Origin: JBCCGR01 sp039029195
GTDB taxonomy: Bacteria > Pseudomonadota > Alphaproteobacteria > Rhizobiales > Rhizobiaceae
Length of the DNA stretch: 64,000 bases
NCBI GenBank assembly: GCA_039029195.1
Contig: JBCCGR010000001.1
Span: 219,284-283,283 of the forward strand
Reading direction: 5' to 3'
The notes under the pieces are model-generated. The model had not been told where the DNA came from. It made no database searches and worked only from the letters and a program-made list of their open reading frames with translations. The position numbers were made by a program, and so were the translations under genes. How positions within the stretch are numbered: the first letter of the stretch is position 1; each line of letters begins with the position of its first letter. Below are positions 42,696 through 51,620 of the stretch, in pieces.

Positions 42696-44971
42696 TCATG
42701 GGCAAGATTCTCAGACGCACATTTCTGATTGGCGCCGCTGCAGTGGCAGGCGGTGTTGCATTCGGCACCTACAAGGTCAAACAGGACTACCCCAACCCGC
42801 TGGAAACCGCCCTTGCAGAGGGTGAAGCGACCTTCAATCCGTACGTCAAGATCGCCAGCGACAACACGATCAGCATCATCGTACCGCGCGCGGAAATGGG
42901 TCAGGGCGTCACCACCACGCTTGCAGCCCTTGTGGCGGAAGAACTTGATGTGGAACTCGGCGACATCAAGGTGGAACACGGACCGGCATCTTATGCCTAT
43001 TTCAATTCCGGCATGATGGAAGACGGCGTACCGTTCGCCCACTTTGATCGCGGTATGGTTTCAAATACCGTCCGTTCCGCCACCGGAACGGTTGGCAAGG
43101 TACTTGGTCTTCAGGCAACCGGTGGCTCTTCTTCTGTGAAAGATGCTTACGAAAAAATGCGACAGGCCGGATGTGTCGCACGCGAGATGCTCAAGAAAGC
43201 GGCCGCCGAAAAAACCGACCAGGATGTTGCTTCGCTGAAAACCGAAGCCGGTCATGTGATCGCAGGATCGACGAAAATTCCGTATGGTGAGCTGGCAAGC
43301 GCGGCAGCGAATGTCGAACCGCCAAGCGATATGGAACTGCGTCCCAAGTCCGATTGGAAGCTGTTGGGCAAATCCCAGCCGCGCACGGACATGGAAGCCA
43401 AGGTCACCGGGGGGCGTATTTTCGGCATCGATGTGGATCTTCGCGACATGGTCTATGCAACCGTCAAAATGAACCCGCGCCTCGGCGGCGGGATGAAATC
43501 CATGGATGAAACCGCAGCCCTTCAGGTGCCAGGCGTCATCCGCGTGGTGGACATTTCCGGTCCTGACAATGAGAAGTTTAGCGGTGGTTTCGCCGTTATC
43601 GCCTCCAACACATGGTCGGCATTCAAGGGTGCTGAAGCGGTGAAGGTCGAATGGGACAAGGCGGCCTATCCAGACACGTCAGACGGCATTATGGATGTCA
43701 TCGCCAAGGCATCAAAATCACACGACGGAGACAATCTGCGCAATGACGGCGCCGTCGACACGGCATTCGCTGACGCGCCACGCGAAAACCTCGTTGAAGC
43801 CGAGTATCGCGTTCCGTTCCTCACCCATGCCTGCATGGAGCCCATGAACGCGACGGCACATCTGCGCGATGGCAAGCTGGACATCTGGACCGGCACCCAG
43901 GCACCAACAATCGTGCGGTCCGACGTCGCCGCCGAAGTGGGACTTGAGGAAGACAAGGTGGAAATCCACACGACCTATCTCGGTGGTGGATTTGGTCGCC
44001 GCGGTGAGGTTGACTACCCGCGCTACGCCGCCCGCATCGCAAAACACACGGACGGCAAGCCTGTGAAGGTCACCTGGACACGTGAGGAAGACATGACTCA
44101 CGACACCTATCGACCGGCAGCGGTGGGCCAGATGCGCGCCCGGGTGGATGAAAAAGGCATGCCCGTTGCGTTTGACGCGCAGATTGCAGCCCCATCCATC
44201 ATCGCAAGCGTGATGGCCCGCACATTTCCTTCGCTCTCGCCCGGTGGCCCGGACAACACCATCACACACGGCGCGTTTGATCAGCCCTATGCCATTGCTG
44301 ACTACCGTGTGTCCGGCATCAAGGCTGCCGTCGACATTCCGGTCGGGTTCTGGCGCTCGGTCGGGAACTCCTACACAGGCTATTTTCATGAAAGTTTCAT
44401 AGATGAGATTGCCACCAAGGGAAAACTCGATCCGGTCGACATGCGCTTTGAACTGATGAAGGACCATCCGACCGCCATTGGCGTGATCAAAAAGGTTGCC
44501 GAGATGTCGGACTGGAAAACCCCGGCTCCGGCGGGATCCGCAAAGGGATTTGCCTTTGTGCTGTCCTTCGGGACCTGGGTCGCACAGGTGGTTCAGGTGT
44601 CCAATTCAGAAGACGGGATCACCATCGACAAAGTGTGGTGCGCGGCAGATGCGGGTGAAATTCTCGATCCGGCAATCTTCGAAGCGCAGATGCAGTCCGG
44701 TATCGTTTACGGGCTATCCACGGCGCTTGGTGAGGCGATCACCTTCGAAGACGGCATGGTGAATGAAACCAACTTCGACACGTTTGACGCCATGCGCATG
44801 AACCAGTGCCCAAAAATAGAAGTGGCACTGATGGAAAATGCAGATCATATGGGAGGCGCTGGCGAACCCGGCACACCGCCATCAATTCCGGCGCTCGCCA
44901 ATGCCATTGCCGCGCTGACCGGCAAACGCATCCGCTCCATGCCATTGTCCAACGAAGTGGACTTTGCGTGA
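42692..44971 (+). CDS. Molybdopterin-binding subunit of aldehyde-oxidase-type hydroxylase (IorB-like)
   Basis: The 759-residue catalytic subunit starts with a Tat-like signal (ILRRTFLIGAAAVAGGVAFG), so the complex probably works in the periplasm. Motifs of the family include PRAEMGQGVTTTLAALVAEE, GGGFGRRGEVDY and, near the C terminus, GGAGEPGTPPSIPALANAI with the expected catalytic Glu. ATG at 42692 gives a 4-base overlap with the small subunit. No cytochrome subunit or XdhC-type maturation factor is adjacent. Confidence 0.93.
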   Translation: MIMGKILRRTFLIGAAAVAGGVAFGTYKVKQDYPNPLETALAEGEATFNPYVKIASDNTISIIVPRAEMGQGVTTTLAALVAEELDVELGDIKVEHGPASYAYFNSGMMEDGVPFAHFDRGMVSNTVRSATGTVGKVLGLQATGGSSSVKDAYEKMRQAGCVAREMLKKAAAEKTDQDVASLKTEAGHVIAGSTKIPYGELASAAANVEPPSDMELRPKSDWKLLGKSQPRTDMEAKVTGGRIFGIDVDLRDMVYATVKMNPRLGGGMKSMDETAALQVPGVIRVVDISGPDNEKFSGGFAVIASNTWSAFKGAEAVKVEWDKAAYPDTSDGIMDVIAKASKSHDGDNLRNDGAVDTAFADAPRENLVEAEYRVPFLTHACMEPMNATAHLRDGKLDIWTGTQAPTIVRSDVAAEVGLEEDKVEIHTTYLGGGFGRRGEVDYPRYAARIAKHTDGKPVKVTWTREEDMTHDTYRPAAVGQMRARVDEKGMPVAFDAQIAAPSIIASVMARTFPSLSPGGPDNTITHGAFDQPYAIADYRVSGIKAAVDIPVGFWRSVGNSYTGYFHESFIDEIATKGKLDPVDMRFELMKDHPTAIGVIKKVAEMSDWKTPAPAGSAKGFAFVLSFGTWVAQVVQVSNSEDGITIDKVWCAADAGEILDPAIFEAQMQSGIVYGLSTALGEAITFEDGMVNETNFDTFDAMRMNQCPKIEVALMENADHMGGAGEPGTPPSIPALANAIAALTGKRIRSMPLSNEVDFA

Positions 44972-44991
44972 ACGGATAACGCGAACTGATT

Positions 44992-45028
44992 TCCACCTCA
45001 TGTTGAGCTTGTCGAAACACGAGGTGGA
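44992..45028. repeat. Intergenic palindrome, TTCGACAAGCTCA family
   Basis: Arms TCCACCTC (44992-44999) and GAGGTGGA (45021-45028) extend inward with TGTT/AACA; the loop reads GAGCTTGTCG. The reverse strand carries TTCGACAAGCTCAACATGAG, which matches the next element at 17 of 21 positions when one base is added. Such dispersed palindromes are common between genes of alphaproteobacteria. Confidence 0.75.
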
Positions 45029-45092
45029 CGCAAACATCTGCCTACATTTTGCAAGATGCTTCGCACAGGGTGCGCGTCAACGGATAGCCAGA

Positions 45093-45122
45093 CCCTATCC
45101 TTCGACGGGCTCAGGATGAGGG
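45093..45122. repeat. Intergenic palindrome, second copy of TTCGACAAGCTCA family
   Basis: CCCTATCCT pairs with AGGATGAGGG with one bulged base, around the core TTCGACGGGCTC. It is in inverted orientation relative to the copy at 44992-45028. Confidence 0.7.
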
Positions 45123-45181
45123 GGCAAGTGCATTGAGGGCTGTCATCAACTCCGTTCGCTTTGTACACCCTCTCCCTTGTC

Positions 45182-45202
45182 ATCCCGGGCCTGGCCCGGG
45201 AT
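45182..45202. repeat. 21-base perfect palindrome
   Basis: ATCCCGGGCC and GGCCCGGGAT flank one central T. The GTCATCCCGGG...CCCGGGATC form is another common alphaproteobacterial intergenic element. Confidence 0.75.
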
Positions 45203-45318
45203 CAAGGTGCGATTGCTGCGGGAGCGATGCGAATTGTCTTGCACGGCAAGCAGCAAAGCCAACGCGCTGCGAGTTCTCGAACAACGACAAACATCTCATC
45301 TGGTGCAACCCCACCTGG

Positions 45319-45338
45319 ACCCTGACCTTCGTCAGGGT
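45319..45338. repeat. Intergenic hairpin element, copy 1 of a CTGACGAAGGTCAG family
   Basis: ACCCTGAC pairs with GTCAGGGT across CTTC. A second copy at 60027-60046 has a compensating base-pair change, and flanking bases (CCGTCA and TCCAG) match as well. Confidence 0.8.
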
Positions 45339-45581
45339 GACGGAGGAAGGCGAATGTGAGGAGTGAAAATTGAACGGCTCAGTCCGCACTTCGAGGGGCA
45401 GCCAATCACGATACGCGGCCTCCTCAAACTGTCATCTCTCAGTTGTTAGATTGTTTTGACTGAATTCCGTAAGCAATCCGCCCGTCGCAATCTGTGAACG
45501 TGTTTCACTCACTCTTGAAGGATCAGGCGACGCATTCTAGATTCTCAATTGAGCACCGCTAAATCGTAGAAGGAGACCGTC

Positions 45582-46460
45582 ATGTATCCGGTTGATATGA
45601 ATGCCACACCACATGTGAACGCCTTCTTCGACGATGACAGCAACACAATCTCATATGTGGTCACGGACCCGGAGACGAAAGCATGCGCTGCCATTGATAC
45701 GGTCCTCGACTTTGACTACGCCTCCGGTCGCATCGCCTATGACAGTGCTGATGAAATCATCAGCTACATAAAGTCTGAGGGTTTGAAGCTTGAGTGGCTG
45801 ATCGAAACCCATGTCCATGCCGATCACCTGTCGGCTGCTCCTTATATTCAGGACAAGCTGGGCGGCAAAATCGGTGTTGGCGAGAAGATCATTCTCATTC
45901 AGGAAACGTTTGGCAAAATCTTCAACGAGGGAACGGAGTTCCAGCGCGACGGCTCACAGTTTGATCAACTTTTTGAAGATGGTGACACGTACCGCATCGG
46001 AAAGCTCAAAGCCTTTGCGATGGCAACGCCGGGTCACACGCCCGCCTGCATGGTGCATGTAATCGGCGATGCCGGGTTCGTGGGTGACACCCTGTTCATG
46101 CCGGATGGCGGCTCGGCACGTGCCGATTTCCCAGGTGGCGATGCGGGTGAACTCTATGATTCCATCCAGAAGGTGCTGACCTTGCCGGACGAGATGCGGC
46201 TCTTCATCTGTCATGACTATGGTCCCGGTGGACGCGCCATTGCGTGGGAAACCACGGTGGCAGAAGAGCGCGACCGCAATATTCACCTGGCCGGTGGCAC
46301 ATCGCGCGAGGATTTCATCAAGATGCGCACGGAGCGGGATGCAACGCTCTCCATGCCAAAGCTGATCATCCCGTCCCTGCAAGTGAACATGCGGGCAGGC
46401 GAAATGCCTCAGGATGAAGCCGGCAACCCCATGCTGAAGGTGCCAATCAACGGACTTTGA
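45582..46460 (+). CDS. MBL-fold hydrolase, Blh/persulfide dioxygenase-like
   Basis: Metallo-beta-lactamase-fold protein of 292 residues. The metal motif is THVHADHLSAAPYI, with further ligands in TPGHTPACMVH and FVGDTLFMPD. It resembles Blh and ETHE1-like sulfur dioxygenases, including the C-terminal MPKLIIPSLQVNMRAGEMP stretch. Blh acts with the regulator BigR in hydrogen-sulfide detoxification in related bacteria; BigR and the usual DUF2892/permease genes are absent here. AAGGAGA lies before the ATG at 45582. Confidence 0.88.
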   Translation: MYPVDMNATPHVNAFFDDDSNTISYVVTDPETKACAAIDTVLDFDYASGRIAYDSADEIISYIKSEGLKLEWLIETHVHADHLSAAPYIQDKLGGKIGVGEKIILIQETFGKIFNEGTEFQRDGSQFDQLFEDGDTYRIGKLKAFAMATPGHTPACMVHVIGDAGFVGDTLFMPDGGSARADFPGGDAGELYDSIQKVLTLPDEMRLFICHDYGPGGRAIAWETTVAEERDRNIHLAGGTSREDFIKMRTERDATLSMPKLIIPSLQVNMRAGEMPQDEAGNPMLKVPINGL

Positions 46461-46544
46461 TGTCCGGGCCGTGGGCGCAATAGCCAAACGGGAAGCGCCC
46501 TGTTATGGAGCGCCGAAACAACCTCTCCCGCAGTCCGGCAGAAG

Positions 46545-47186
46545 ATGACCGAAACCACTGAGACCGACCCAAAGGGCAAAGAGATCAATCCCTGGCTGAA
46601 GCTGGCGCTCGAAATGGGCCCGCTGATGGTGTTCTTTTTCGCCAACTCGCGAGGAGAGACCCTGGCCAAGCAATTTCCGGCCCTGGCTGAACTCGGCGGC
46701 CCCATATTCATCGCGACGGCCTTTTTCATGGTCGCCATCACCATCTCGCTTGTGGTGTCGTGGATGCTGACCCGAAGCCTGCCTATGATGCCGCTGATTT
46801 CAGGCGTGGTGGTGCTGGTTTTCGGCGCACTCACGCTCTATTTGCAGGACGAATTGTTCATCAAACTCAAGCCCACGATCGTTAATTTGATGTTTGCATC
46901 CGTGTTGCTCGGCGGGCTGCTGTTCGGAAAAAGCCTGCTTGGTTATGTGTTTGATTCCGTTTTCAAACTCGACGAGGAAGGCTGGAAGAAACTGACCCTG
47001 CGCTGGGGCCTGTTCTTTGTGTTTCTGGCAATCGTAAACGAGGTCGTGTGGCGCAATTTCTCCACCGACTTCTGGGTGGCATTCAAGGTCTGGGGCATGA
47101 TGCCCATCACCATGATCTTCACGGTGTCCCAGATGCCTTTGATCATGCGGCACTCAACTGAACCGCTGATCGACGAGAAGAGCTAG
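46545..47186 (+). CDS. yciB: Inner-membrane protein YciB (septation protein A family)
   Basis: The 213-residue protein starts with NPWLKLALEMGPLMVFFFAN and has about five membrane segments; the C-terminal FFVFLAIVNEVVWRNFSTDF followed by WVAFKVWGMMPITMIFTVSQ is the family signature. YciB proteins are linked with septum formation and envelope maintenance. It stands alone, 84 bases after the MBL-fold gene. Confidence 0.94.
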   Translation: MTETTETDPKGKEINPWLKLALEMGPLMVFFFANSRGETLAKQFPALAELGGPIFIATAFFMVAITISLVVSWMLTRSLPMMPLISGVVVLVFGALTLYLQDELFIKLKPTIVNLMFASVLLGGLLFGKSLLGYVFDSVFKLDEEGWKKLTLRWGLFFVFLAIVNEVVWRNFSTDFWVAFKVWGMMPITMIFTVSQMPLIMRHSTEPLIDEKS

Positions 47187-47270
47187 ACCGACCTCATCGA
47201 ACGTCGATCCGTGACATTGTCAACATTCAACCTTAGTTTTGCGTTGTAGAGGCAGACAGAAGTCCGGTGA

Positions 47271-47395
47271 CGCGGCGCGTTCAGGAGGCGAAGAGCCGAC
47301 CGGCGTTAGTGCGCCGCGCTCACGCAGGCATTCGAACAAAGTTCGAATTGCCGTGAGTGAAAAGATAGAAGCGTTTTCGGCTTTGGCGAAAGCGC
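47271..47395 (+). promoter_or_regulatory. Three consecutive hairpins in the lemA leader
   Basis: Hairpin 1 pairs CGCGGCGC (47271-47278) with GCGCCGCG (47311-47318). Hairpin 2 begins on the next base: CTCACG (47319-47324) with CGTGAG (47352-47357), enclosing ATTCGAAC/GTTCGAAT (47330-47337 and 47341-47348) around AAA. Hairpin 3 pairs GCGTTTTCG (47371-47379) with CGAAAGCGC (47387-47395) with one wobble. The lemA site GAGGGGACA follows at 47401. The stems are read directly; a role as a regulatory RNA or a mobile repeat is inference. Confidence 0.5.
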
Positions 47396-47414
47396 GCCAA
47401 GAGGGGACAGTGCC

Positions 47415-47969
47415 ATGGATATCGCAGCATTGGTGATTTTGGTGGCAATCGCTGCCTACGCAATTTTGATCTACAATCGTCTGGTGAAAGCACGTCAGAC
47501 CGTTCGGGAATCCTGGAGCGGAATTGAAGTGCAGCTCAAGCGCCGGGCCAATCTGATTCCCAATCTGGTGGAGACCGTGAAAGGCTATGCCGCTCACGAG
47601 AAGGACACGCTTGCCGAAGTCACCGAAAGCCGGGCTGCCGTTCAGCGCCTGTCTGGCAACAATGTGAAGGACCGGGCAGCGGCGGAATCGCTACTGTCAC
47701 AGGCAATCGGCAAATTGTTCGCGGTTGCCGAGGACTATCCCGACCTGAAAGCCAACGAGAATTTCATTCAGCTTCAGGGTTCACTTGAAACCGCTGAGAA
47801 TGAAATCCAGATGTCACGGCGCTATTTCAACGGCGCGGTGAAGCAACTCAACGTGTTGATCGAGAGCTTTCCCTCCAATCTCATCGCCAACACGTTCGGC
47901 TTTCAACTGGCCGACTATTTTGAGCTGGAAGATCCTGCCGACGCGGCTGTGCCACAGGTGTCGTTCTAG
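47415..47969 (+). CDS. lemA: LemA-family membrane protein
   Basis: The 184-residue protein has an N-terminal membrane helix (IAALVILVAIAAYAILIYN), then the LemA helical core with SWSGIEVQLKRRANLIPNLV, LSQAIGKLFAVAEDYPDLKA and MSRRYFNGAVKQLNVLIESF, ending at FGFQLADYFELEDPA. LemA proteins are membrane-bound with the helical part outside. It is followed 15 bases later by a DUF2207 gene, a conserved pairing. Confidence 0.95.
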   Translation: MDIAALVILVAIAAYAILIYNRLVKARQTVRESWSGIEVQLKRRANLIPNLVETVKGYAAHEKDTLAEVTESRAAVQRLSGNNVKDRAAAESLLSQAIGKLFAVAEDYPDLKANENFIQLQGSLETAENEIQMSRRYFNGAVKQLNVLIESFPSNLIANTFGFQLADYFELEDPADAAVPQVSF

Positions 47970-47984
47970 CGGTCGGCCTCTGCC

Positions 47985-49943
47985 ATGCGCACCTTTTGCC
48001 CCGTCATCAGATCGCATCTTGCTTTTGCACTGATGTTGCTGTTGGTGGCATTCGCCGCGGTTCCGGCCCACGCAGCGGAAGAGATACTGCGCTTTCATTC
48101 CGACGTGGTGGTCCAGAAAGATGGATCGTTCATCGTCACGGAGTTCATCACTGTGCGGGCCGAAGGCGTGAACATTCGCCGGGGCATTTATCGCGACTTT
48201 CCCCTCAAATTTCGTGACAATGAAAACCGTCTGCGCACCGTAGGATTTGACATTCTTTCGATCAAACGGGATGGCAAATCCGAGCCATATTCCACCAAGT
48301 ATGGCAGCACGGGATTGCGCATCTATATCGGTGACAAGGACATCTACCTGCGCACCGGCGAATACAAATACGAAATCCGCTACGCCACCGACCGGCAACT
48401 TCGCTATTTCGAAGACTCCGATGAGGTTTACTGGAACGCGACCGGCACAGACTGGCAATTTCCGATCCTCGAAGCCTCCGCCATGATCACCTTGCCGGAA
48501 GGCGGTTCCGCTCTGGCGCAAACCAGCTTCACCGGCAGCTCAGGATCAACCGAAAACAATGCGACGGCACAGTTGCGCGATGGCGGGCAGAAGGTGTTCT
48601 TCAAAACCACCCGCATGCTTGGCCGTTATGAGGGCCTCACCGTTGCGGTGAAGTTTCCAAAGGGTGTCGTGACGGCGCCCGACAGAAGTCAGACCCTTCG
48701 CTGGTTCTGGCGCGACAATGCGGTCGCTCTCACCGCGACAGGCGGTGCTGCACTGGTTTTTCTTTACTACCTCATCGCCTGGTTTCTGGTCGGTCGCGAT
48801 CCACCAGAGCAGTTGGTGATCCCCAGGTGGGATCTGCCGGACGGCATTTCGCCTGCGCTTTCCAACTACATTTTCAAAAAAGGGCTTTCCGGCAAAGGCT
48901 GGGATGCCATCACCTCCGCGTTCCTGTCTTTGGCGGTCAAAGGCTACATCACAATCGACACGACCGAGAGCGACCCCACCATCGAACGCACCAATGAGCG
49001 GATCACCGAAACCCTGCCCGTGGGTGAAAGAGCGGTTGTCAACTGGATCGGCCGCACCACCGGCAAGGTCACAATTTCGGACAAAATCGGCTCGCGTGTT
49101 GAGCGGCTGCAGAAACTCTTCGCCACGGCAATGGAAGACGAGCACGGCGATAAATATCTGAAGCACAATATGCTCTGGGCGATCCCGGGCATCGCCTTGT
49201 CGGTCGCCATTGTTGCCTTGGCCGTGTTTTCGGGAAGCCTTGGCCCTGGCGCGATTGCGCTACTTGTGTTCATCACAGTGATCGGAGCGGGCGGAACCAT
49301 GATCCTGGTTCAGATCGCCAAGGGCATGGCCTTTTCGCTTTCCAACAAAATTCGCGTGGTGTTTTTCGCAATCTTCATCGGCCACTTTGTGCTGTCGGGA
49401 TCAGGTTTCATTCTGCGCGCGTCGACCGATGTTCTTCAGGATCCGGTTGTCATCACCAGCCTCGCCAGCCTTGTTCTCATCAACATTGCGTTCTGGTTCC
49501 TGATCAAGGCACCCACCTCTCTGGGGCAGTCCCGCATGGCCGATATTGAGGGCTTGCGCGACTATCTGAACCTTGCGGAGAAGGATCGCATGAATCTGGT
49601 GGGCGGCCCGGAAATGTCGGCCCAGCACTTTGAAAAGCTGCTGCCCTATGCCGTGGCGCTGGATGTGGAAAAGCCCTGGTCCGATGCTTTCGAAAGCTGG
49701 ATGGCAAGTTCCATTTCCACCGCCGGAGAACCGTCCGGGATGAATTACACACCGCGCTGGTATAGCGGCAGCCATTTCGGTTCCGGATCGTTCAGCCGTT
49801 CCATGAGCGCGATGACTGCATCGTTCAATTCAAGCTTTGTCGACGCCATGCCCGCCCCACAATCCTCCTCTTCAGGATTTTCAAGCGGCGGCGGTGGATT
49901 TTCCGGTGGTGGCGGCGGTGGAGGCGGTGGCGGCGGCTGGTAA
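47985..49943 (+). CDS. DUF2207-domain membrane protein
   Basis: The 652-residue product has a signal peptide (LLVAFAAVPAHA), an extracytoplasmic N-terminal domain with VQKDGSFIVTEFITVRAEG and RRGIYRDFPLKF, a membrane segment near 250-265, a soluble winged-helix-like region, two or more membrane segments around 390-500, and a Ser/Gly tail ending in a long Gly run and Trp. That layout is the DUF2207 family. Biochemical role is unknown. It forms an operon with lemA. Confidence 0.9.
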   Translation: MRTFCPVIRSHLAFALMLLLVAFAAVPAHAAEEILRFHSDVVVQKDGSFIVTEFITVRAEGVNIRRGIYRDFPLKFRDNENRLRTVGFDILSIKRDGKSEPYSTKYGSTGLRIYIGDKDIYLRTGEYKYEIRYATDRQLRYFEDSDEVYWNATGTDWQFPILEASAMITLPEGGSALAQTSFTGSSGSTENNATAQLRDGGQKVFFKTTRMLGRYEGLTVAVKFPKGVVTAPDRSQTLRWFWRDNAVALTATGGAALVFLYYLIAWFLVGRDPPEQLVIPRWDLPDGISPALSNYIFKKGLSGKGWDAITSAFLSLAVKGYITIDTTESDPTIERTNERITETLPVGERAVVNWIGRTTGKVTISDKIGSRVERLQKLFATAMEDEHGDKYLKHNMLWAIPGIALSVAIVALAVFSGSLGPGAIALLVFITVIGAGGTMILVQIAKGMAFSLSNKIRVVFFAIFIGHFVLSGSGFILRASTDVLQDPVVITSLASLVLINIAFWFLIKAPTSLGQSRMADIEGLRDYLNLAEKDRMNLVGGPEMSAQHFEKLLPYAVALDVEKPWSDAFESWMASSISTAGEPSGMNYTPRWYSGSHFGSGSFSRSMSAMTASFNSSFVDAMPAPQSSSSGFSSGGGGFSGGGGGGGGGGGW

Positions 49944-49954
49944 GTCCCACTCGC

Positions 49955-50572
49955 TCACAAATGCTTCTCAAGCTCCTCCCAGAAAGCGCGATAGCTCTTC
50001 GGCTCCAACGGCCCCACCTGTTTGTAGGCAACCTTGCCGTCGGGGGTCACGATGTAGGTTTCGGGCACACCATATAGGCCCCAGTCGATCACTGACCCGC
50101 CCTGCCGATCAGCCCCGATCGCTGCATAGGGATTGCCCAGTTGCGCCAGAAAGCGGGCGGCATCTTCGGGCTTGTCCTTGTAGTTGAGCCCAACGAGATG
50201 AATGCGTTTGTCTCTGGCCAGATCAACCAGCAGGGGATGCTCGGCCCGACAGGGCACGCACCAGGACGCAAAGACATTGAGCACGGTCAGCTTGCCGGAA
50301 AAGTCTTCCGCCGTTAGCCCGCGTACCGCACGGCCATCATCATATTTCAGACCTTCGACTCCCGGCAGAACAGTCACCGGGGCAGGTTTTCCAATCAACG
50401 CAGAGGGAACCACGTCGTTCTGCTTGCCCGAGACAAGTTGTATGAAGAAGATCATGGCAAGCGCTGAAAACACGACGAGCGGCAGGCACACCAGAGCCAG
50501 ACGTCCCATGCTCATGCCAGAAGAACTGTTGCCGTCGTGAGCGGTGGTTTCACTATCGACTGTCTTGCTCAT
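49955..50572 (-). CDS. ccmG: Cytochrome c biogenesis thioredoxin CcmG/DsbE
   Basis: Membrane-anchored thioredoxin that keeps apocytochrome c heme-binding cysteines reduced. The 205-residue product has an N-terminal anchor (ALVCLPLVVFSALAMIFFIQ) and the active-site WCVPC with Cys 105 and 108, plus GVPETYIVTPDGK with the cis-Pro. Starts 6 bases after the ccmD stop. It is last in the ccmA-B-C-D-G run. Confidence 0.95.
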   Translation of the reverse strand: MSKTVDSETTAHDGNSSSGMSMGRLALVCLPLVVFSALAMIFFIQLVSGKQNDVVPSALIGKPAPVTVLPGVEGLKYDDGRAVRGLTAEDFSGKLTVLNVFASWCVPCRAEHPLLVDLARDKRIHLVGLNYKDKPEDAARFLAQLGNPYAAIGADRQGGSVIDWGLYGVPETYIVTPDGKVAYKQVGPLEPKSYRAFWEELEKHL

Positions 50573-50578
50573 CGATGA

Positions 50579-50740
50579 TCAGTCGGACTTTCCAACCCGG
50601 GAAAATCCCTTCTCCTCAAGCCGGGCAAGGGCGTTGCGTCGGGATGAGTGCGTGGCGAATGCCCACACGATCAGACCGGCGAGAACCAGAAACGTGATCG
50701 AGTAGGATGAGGCAATAAAGGCAAAATACTTGTCCTGCAT
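50579..50740 (-). CDS. ccmD: Heme exporter subunit CcmD
   Basis: A 53-residue frame starts at ATG 50740 and ends in TGA at 50579-50581. The product has one membrane helix (FIASSYSITFLVLAGLIVWA) followed by a basic segment (SSRRNALARLEE), the standard CcmD layout. Its start overlaps the ccmC stop by one base (TGATG). CcmD helps release holo-CcmE from CcmABC. Confidence 0.93.
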   Translation of the reverse strand: MQDKYFAFIASSYSITFLVLAGLIVWAFATHSSRRNALARLEEKGFSRVGKSD

Positions 50741-51549
50741 CACGCAGTCTCCGGGTTGGTTTTCGCACGGCCCGCGGCCCGCGCCGCCTTGCGCTGCAAG
50801 GTCCTGATGCGCCGCCGGTAAATTTCATTGCGCATCACCATCAGATGCAGTGCGAGAAACAGAAACGAAAAGGCCAGCGCCATGATCATCAGCGGGATCA
50901 GAAACTCCGAAGTCATCGTTGGCCCACCAGCCCGAAACACGCTCGCCGGCTGGTGCAGCGTGTTCCACCAGTCGACCGAGAACTTGATAATTGGAATGTT
51001 GATTGCACCGACAAGGATCATGATGGCCGATGGGCGGGCCGCATCAGCGGGTTCCTCCATCGCGCGCCACAAGGCCATCAGGCCCAGATAGATTATCAGG
51101 AGCACAAGGAACGAGGTCAGCCGCGCATCCCAAACCCACCATGTGCCCCACATGGGCCGACCCCAGATGGAGCCGGTGACAAGCCCGAGAAAGGTGAAGG
51201 CCGCCCCAAGAGGCGCAGCGGCACGCGCGGCAACATCGGCTAGCGGATGCCGCCACACAAGAACACCAAGAGCCGCTGAAACCATCACCATATAGGCAAA
51301 CATGGCAAGCCAGACCGAAGGTACATGGATGAACATGATGCGCACCGTGCGCCCTTGCTGATAGTCTTCAGGCGCTGCAAAACTCATCCAAAGACCAACC
51401 GCGAACAAGATTGCGGTGATCAGCCAGACGAACGGCAAAAGCCGTTCCGCCAGCCATAAAAAACGGGTCGGGTTCGCCAGATCGCTAAGCCTCGGTCGCG
51501 AGGCTTTGGTTGTTGATAGTGTGGGTGCGGTCTCACTCATGGATGACAT
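50740..51549 (-). CDS. ccmC: Heme transport protein CcmC
   Basis: Integral membrane protein that attaches heme to CcmE. The 269-residue product has about six hydrophobic segments and the WWD heme motif WGTWWVWDARLTS, with flanking His residues. ATG at 51549 has AAGG 7 bases upstream. It overlaps ccmD and follows ccmB after 71 bases. Confidence 0.96.
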   Translation of the reverse strand: MSSMSETAPTLSTTKASRPRLSDLANPTRFLWLAERLLPFVWLITAILFAVGLWMSFAAPEDYQQGRTVRIMFIHVPSVWLAMFAYMVMVSAALGVLVWRHPLADVAARAAAPLGAAFTFLGLVTGSIWGRPMWGTWWVWDARLTSFLVLLIIYLGLMALWRAMEEPADAARPSAIMILVGAINIPIIKFSVDWWNTLHQPASVFRAGGPTMTSEFLIPLMIMALAFSFLFLALHLMVMRNEIYRRRIRTLQRKAARAAGRAKTNPETA

Positions 51550-51620
51550 TTATCGCCTTGACGCTGTCGGTTCAATGAAAGGGCGGTGCTGTGCGACGCA
51601 TTACCTCTTTCAATTCTTTG

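Larger units (their letters stand above)
44972..45581. other. Repeat-rich intergenic region
   Basis: No convincing gene is seen in these 610 bases. They hold at least four palindromic elements (44992-45028, 45093-45122, 45182-45202, 45319-45338). Beyond about 45400 the sequence becomes A+T richer and presumably contains the promoter of the MBL-fold gene at 45582; a TTGACT at about 45455 is a possible -35 box with no clear partner. Confidence 0.6.

Noticed and set aside
44972..45581. CRISPR array
   Set aside because: Palindromes are few, unlike in sequence and irregularly spaced, with no constant spacer length.
47239..47436. A 65-codon open frame over the lemA leader
   Set aside because: It overlaps the three hairpins and the lemA start, has no ribosome site and no recognisable domain; structure explains the sequence better.
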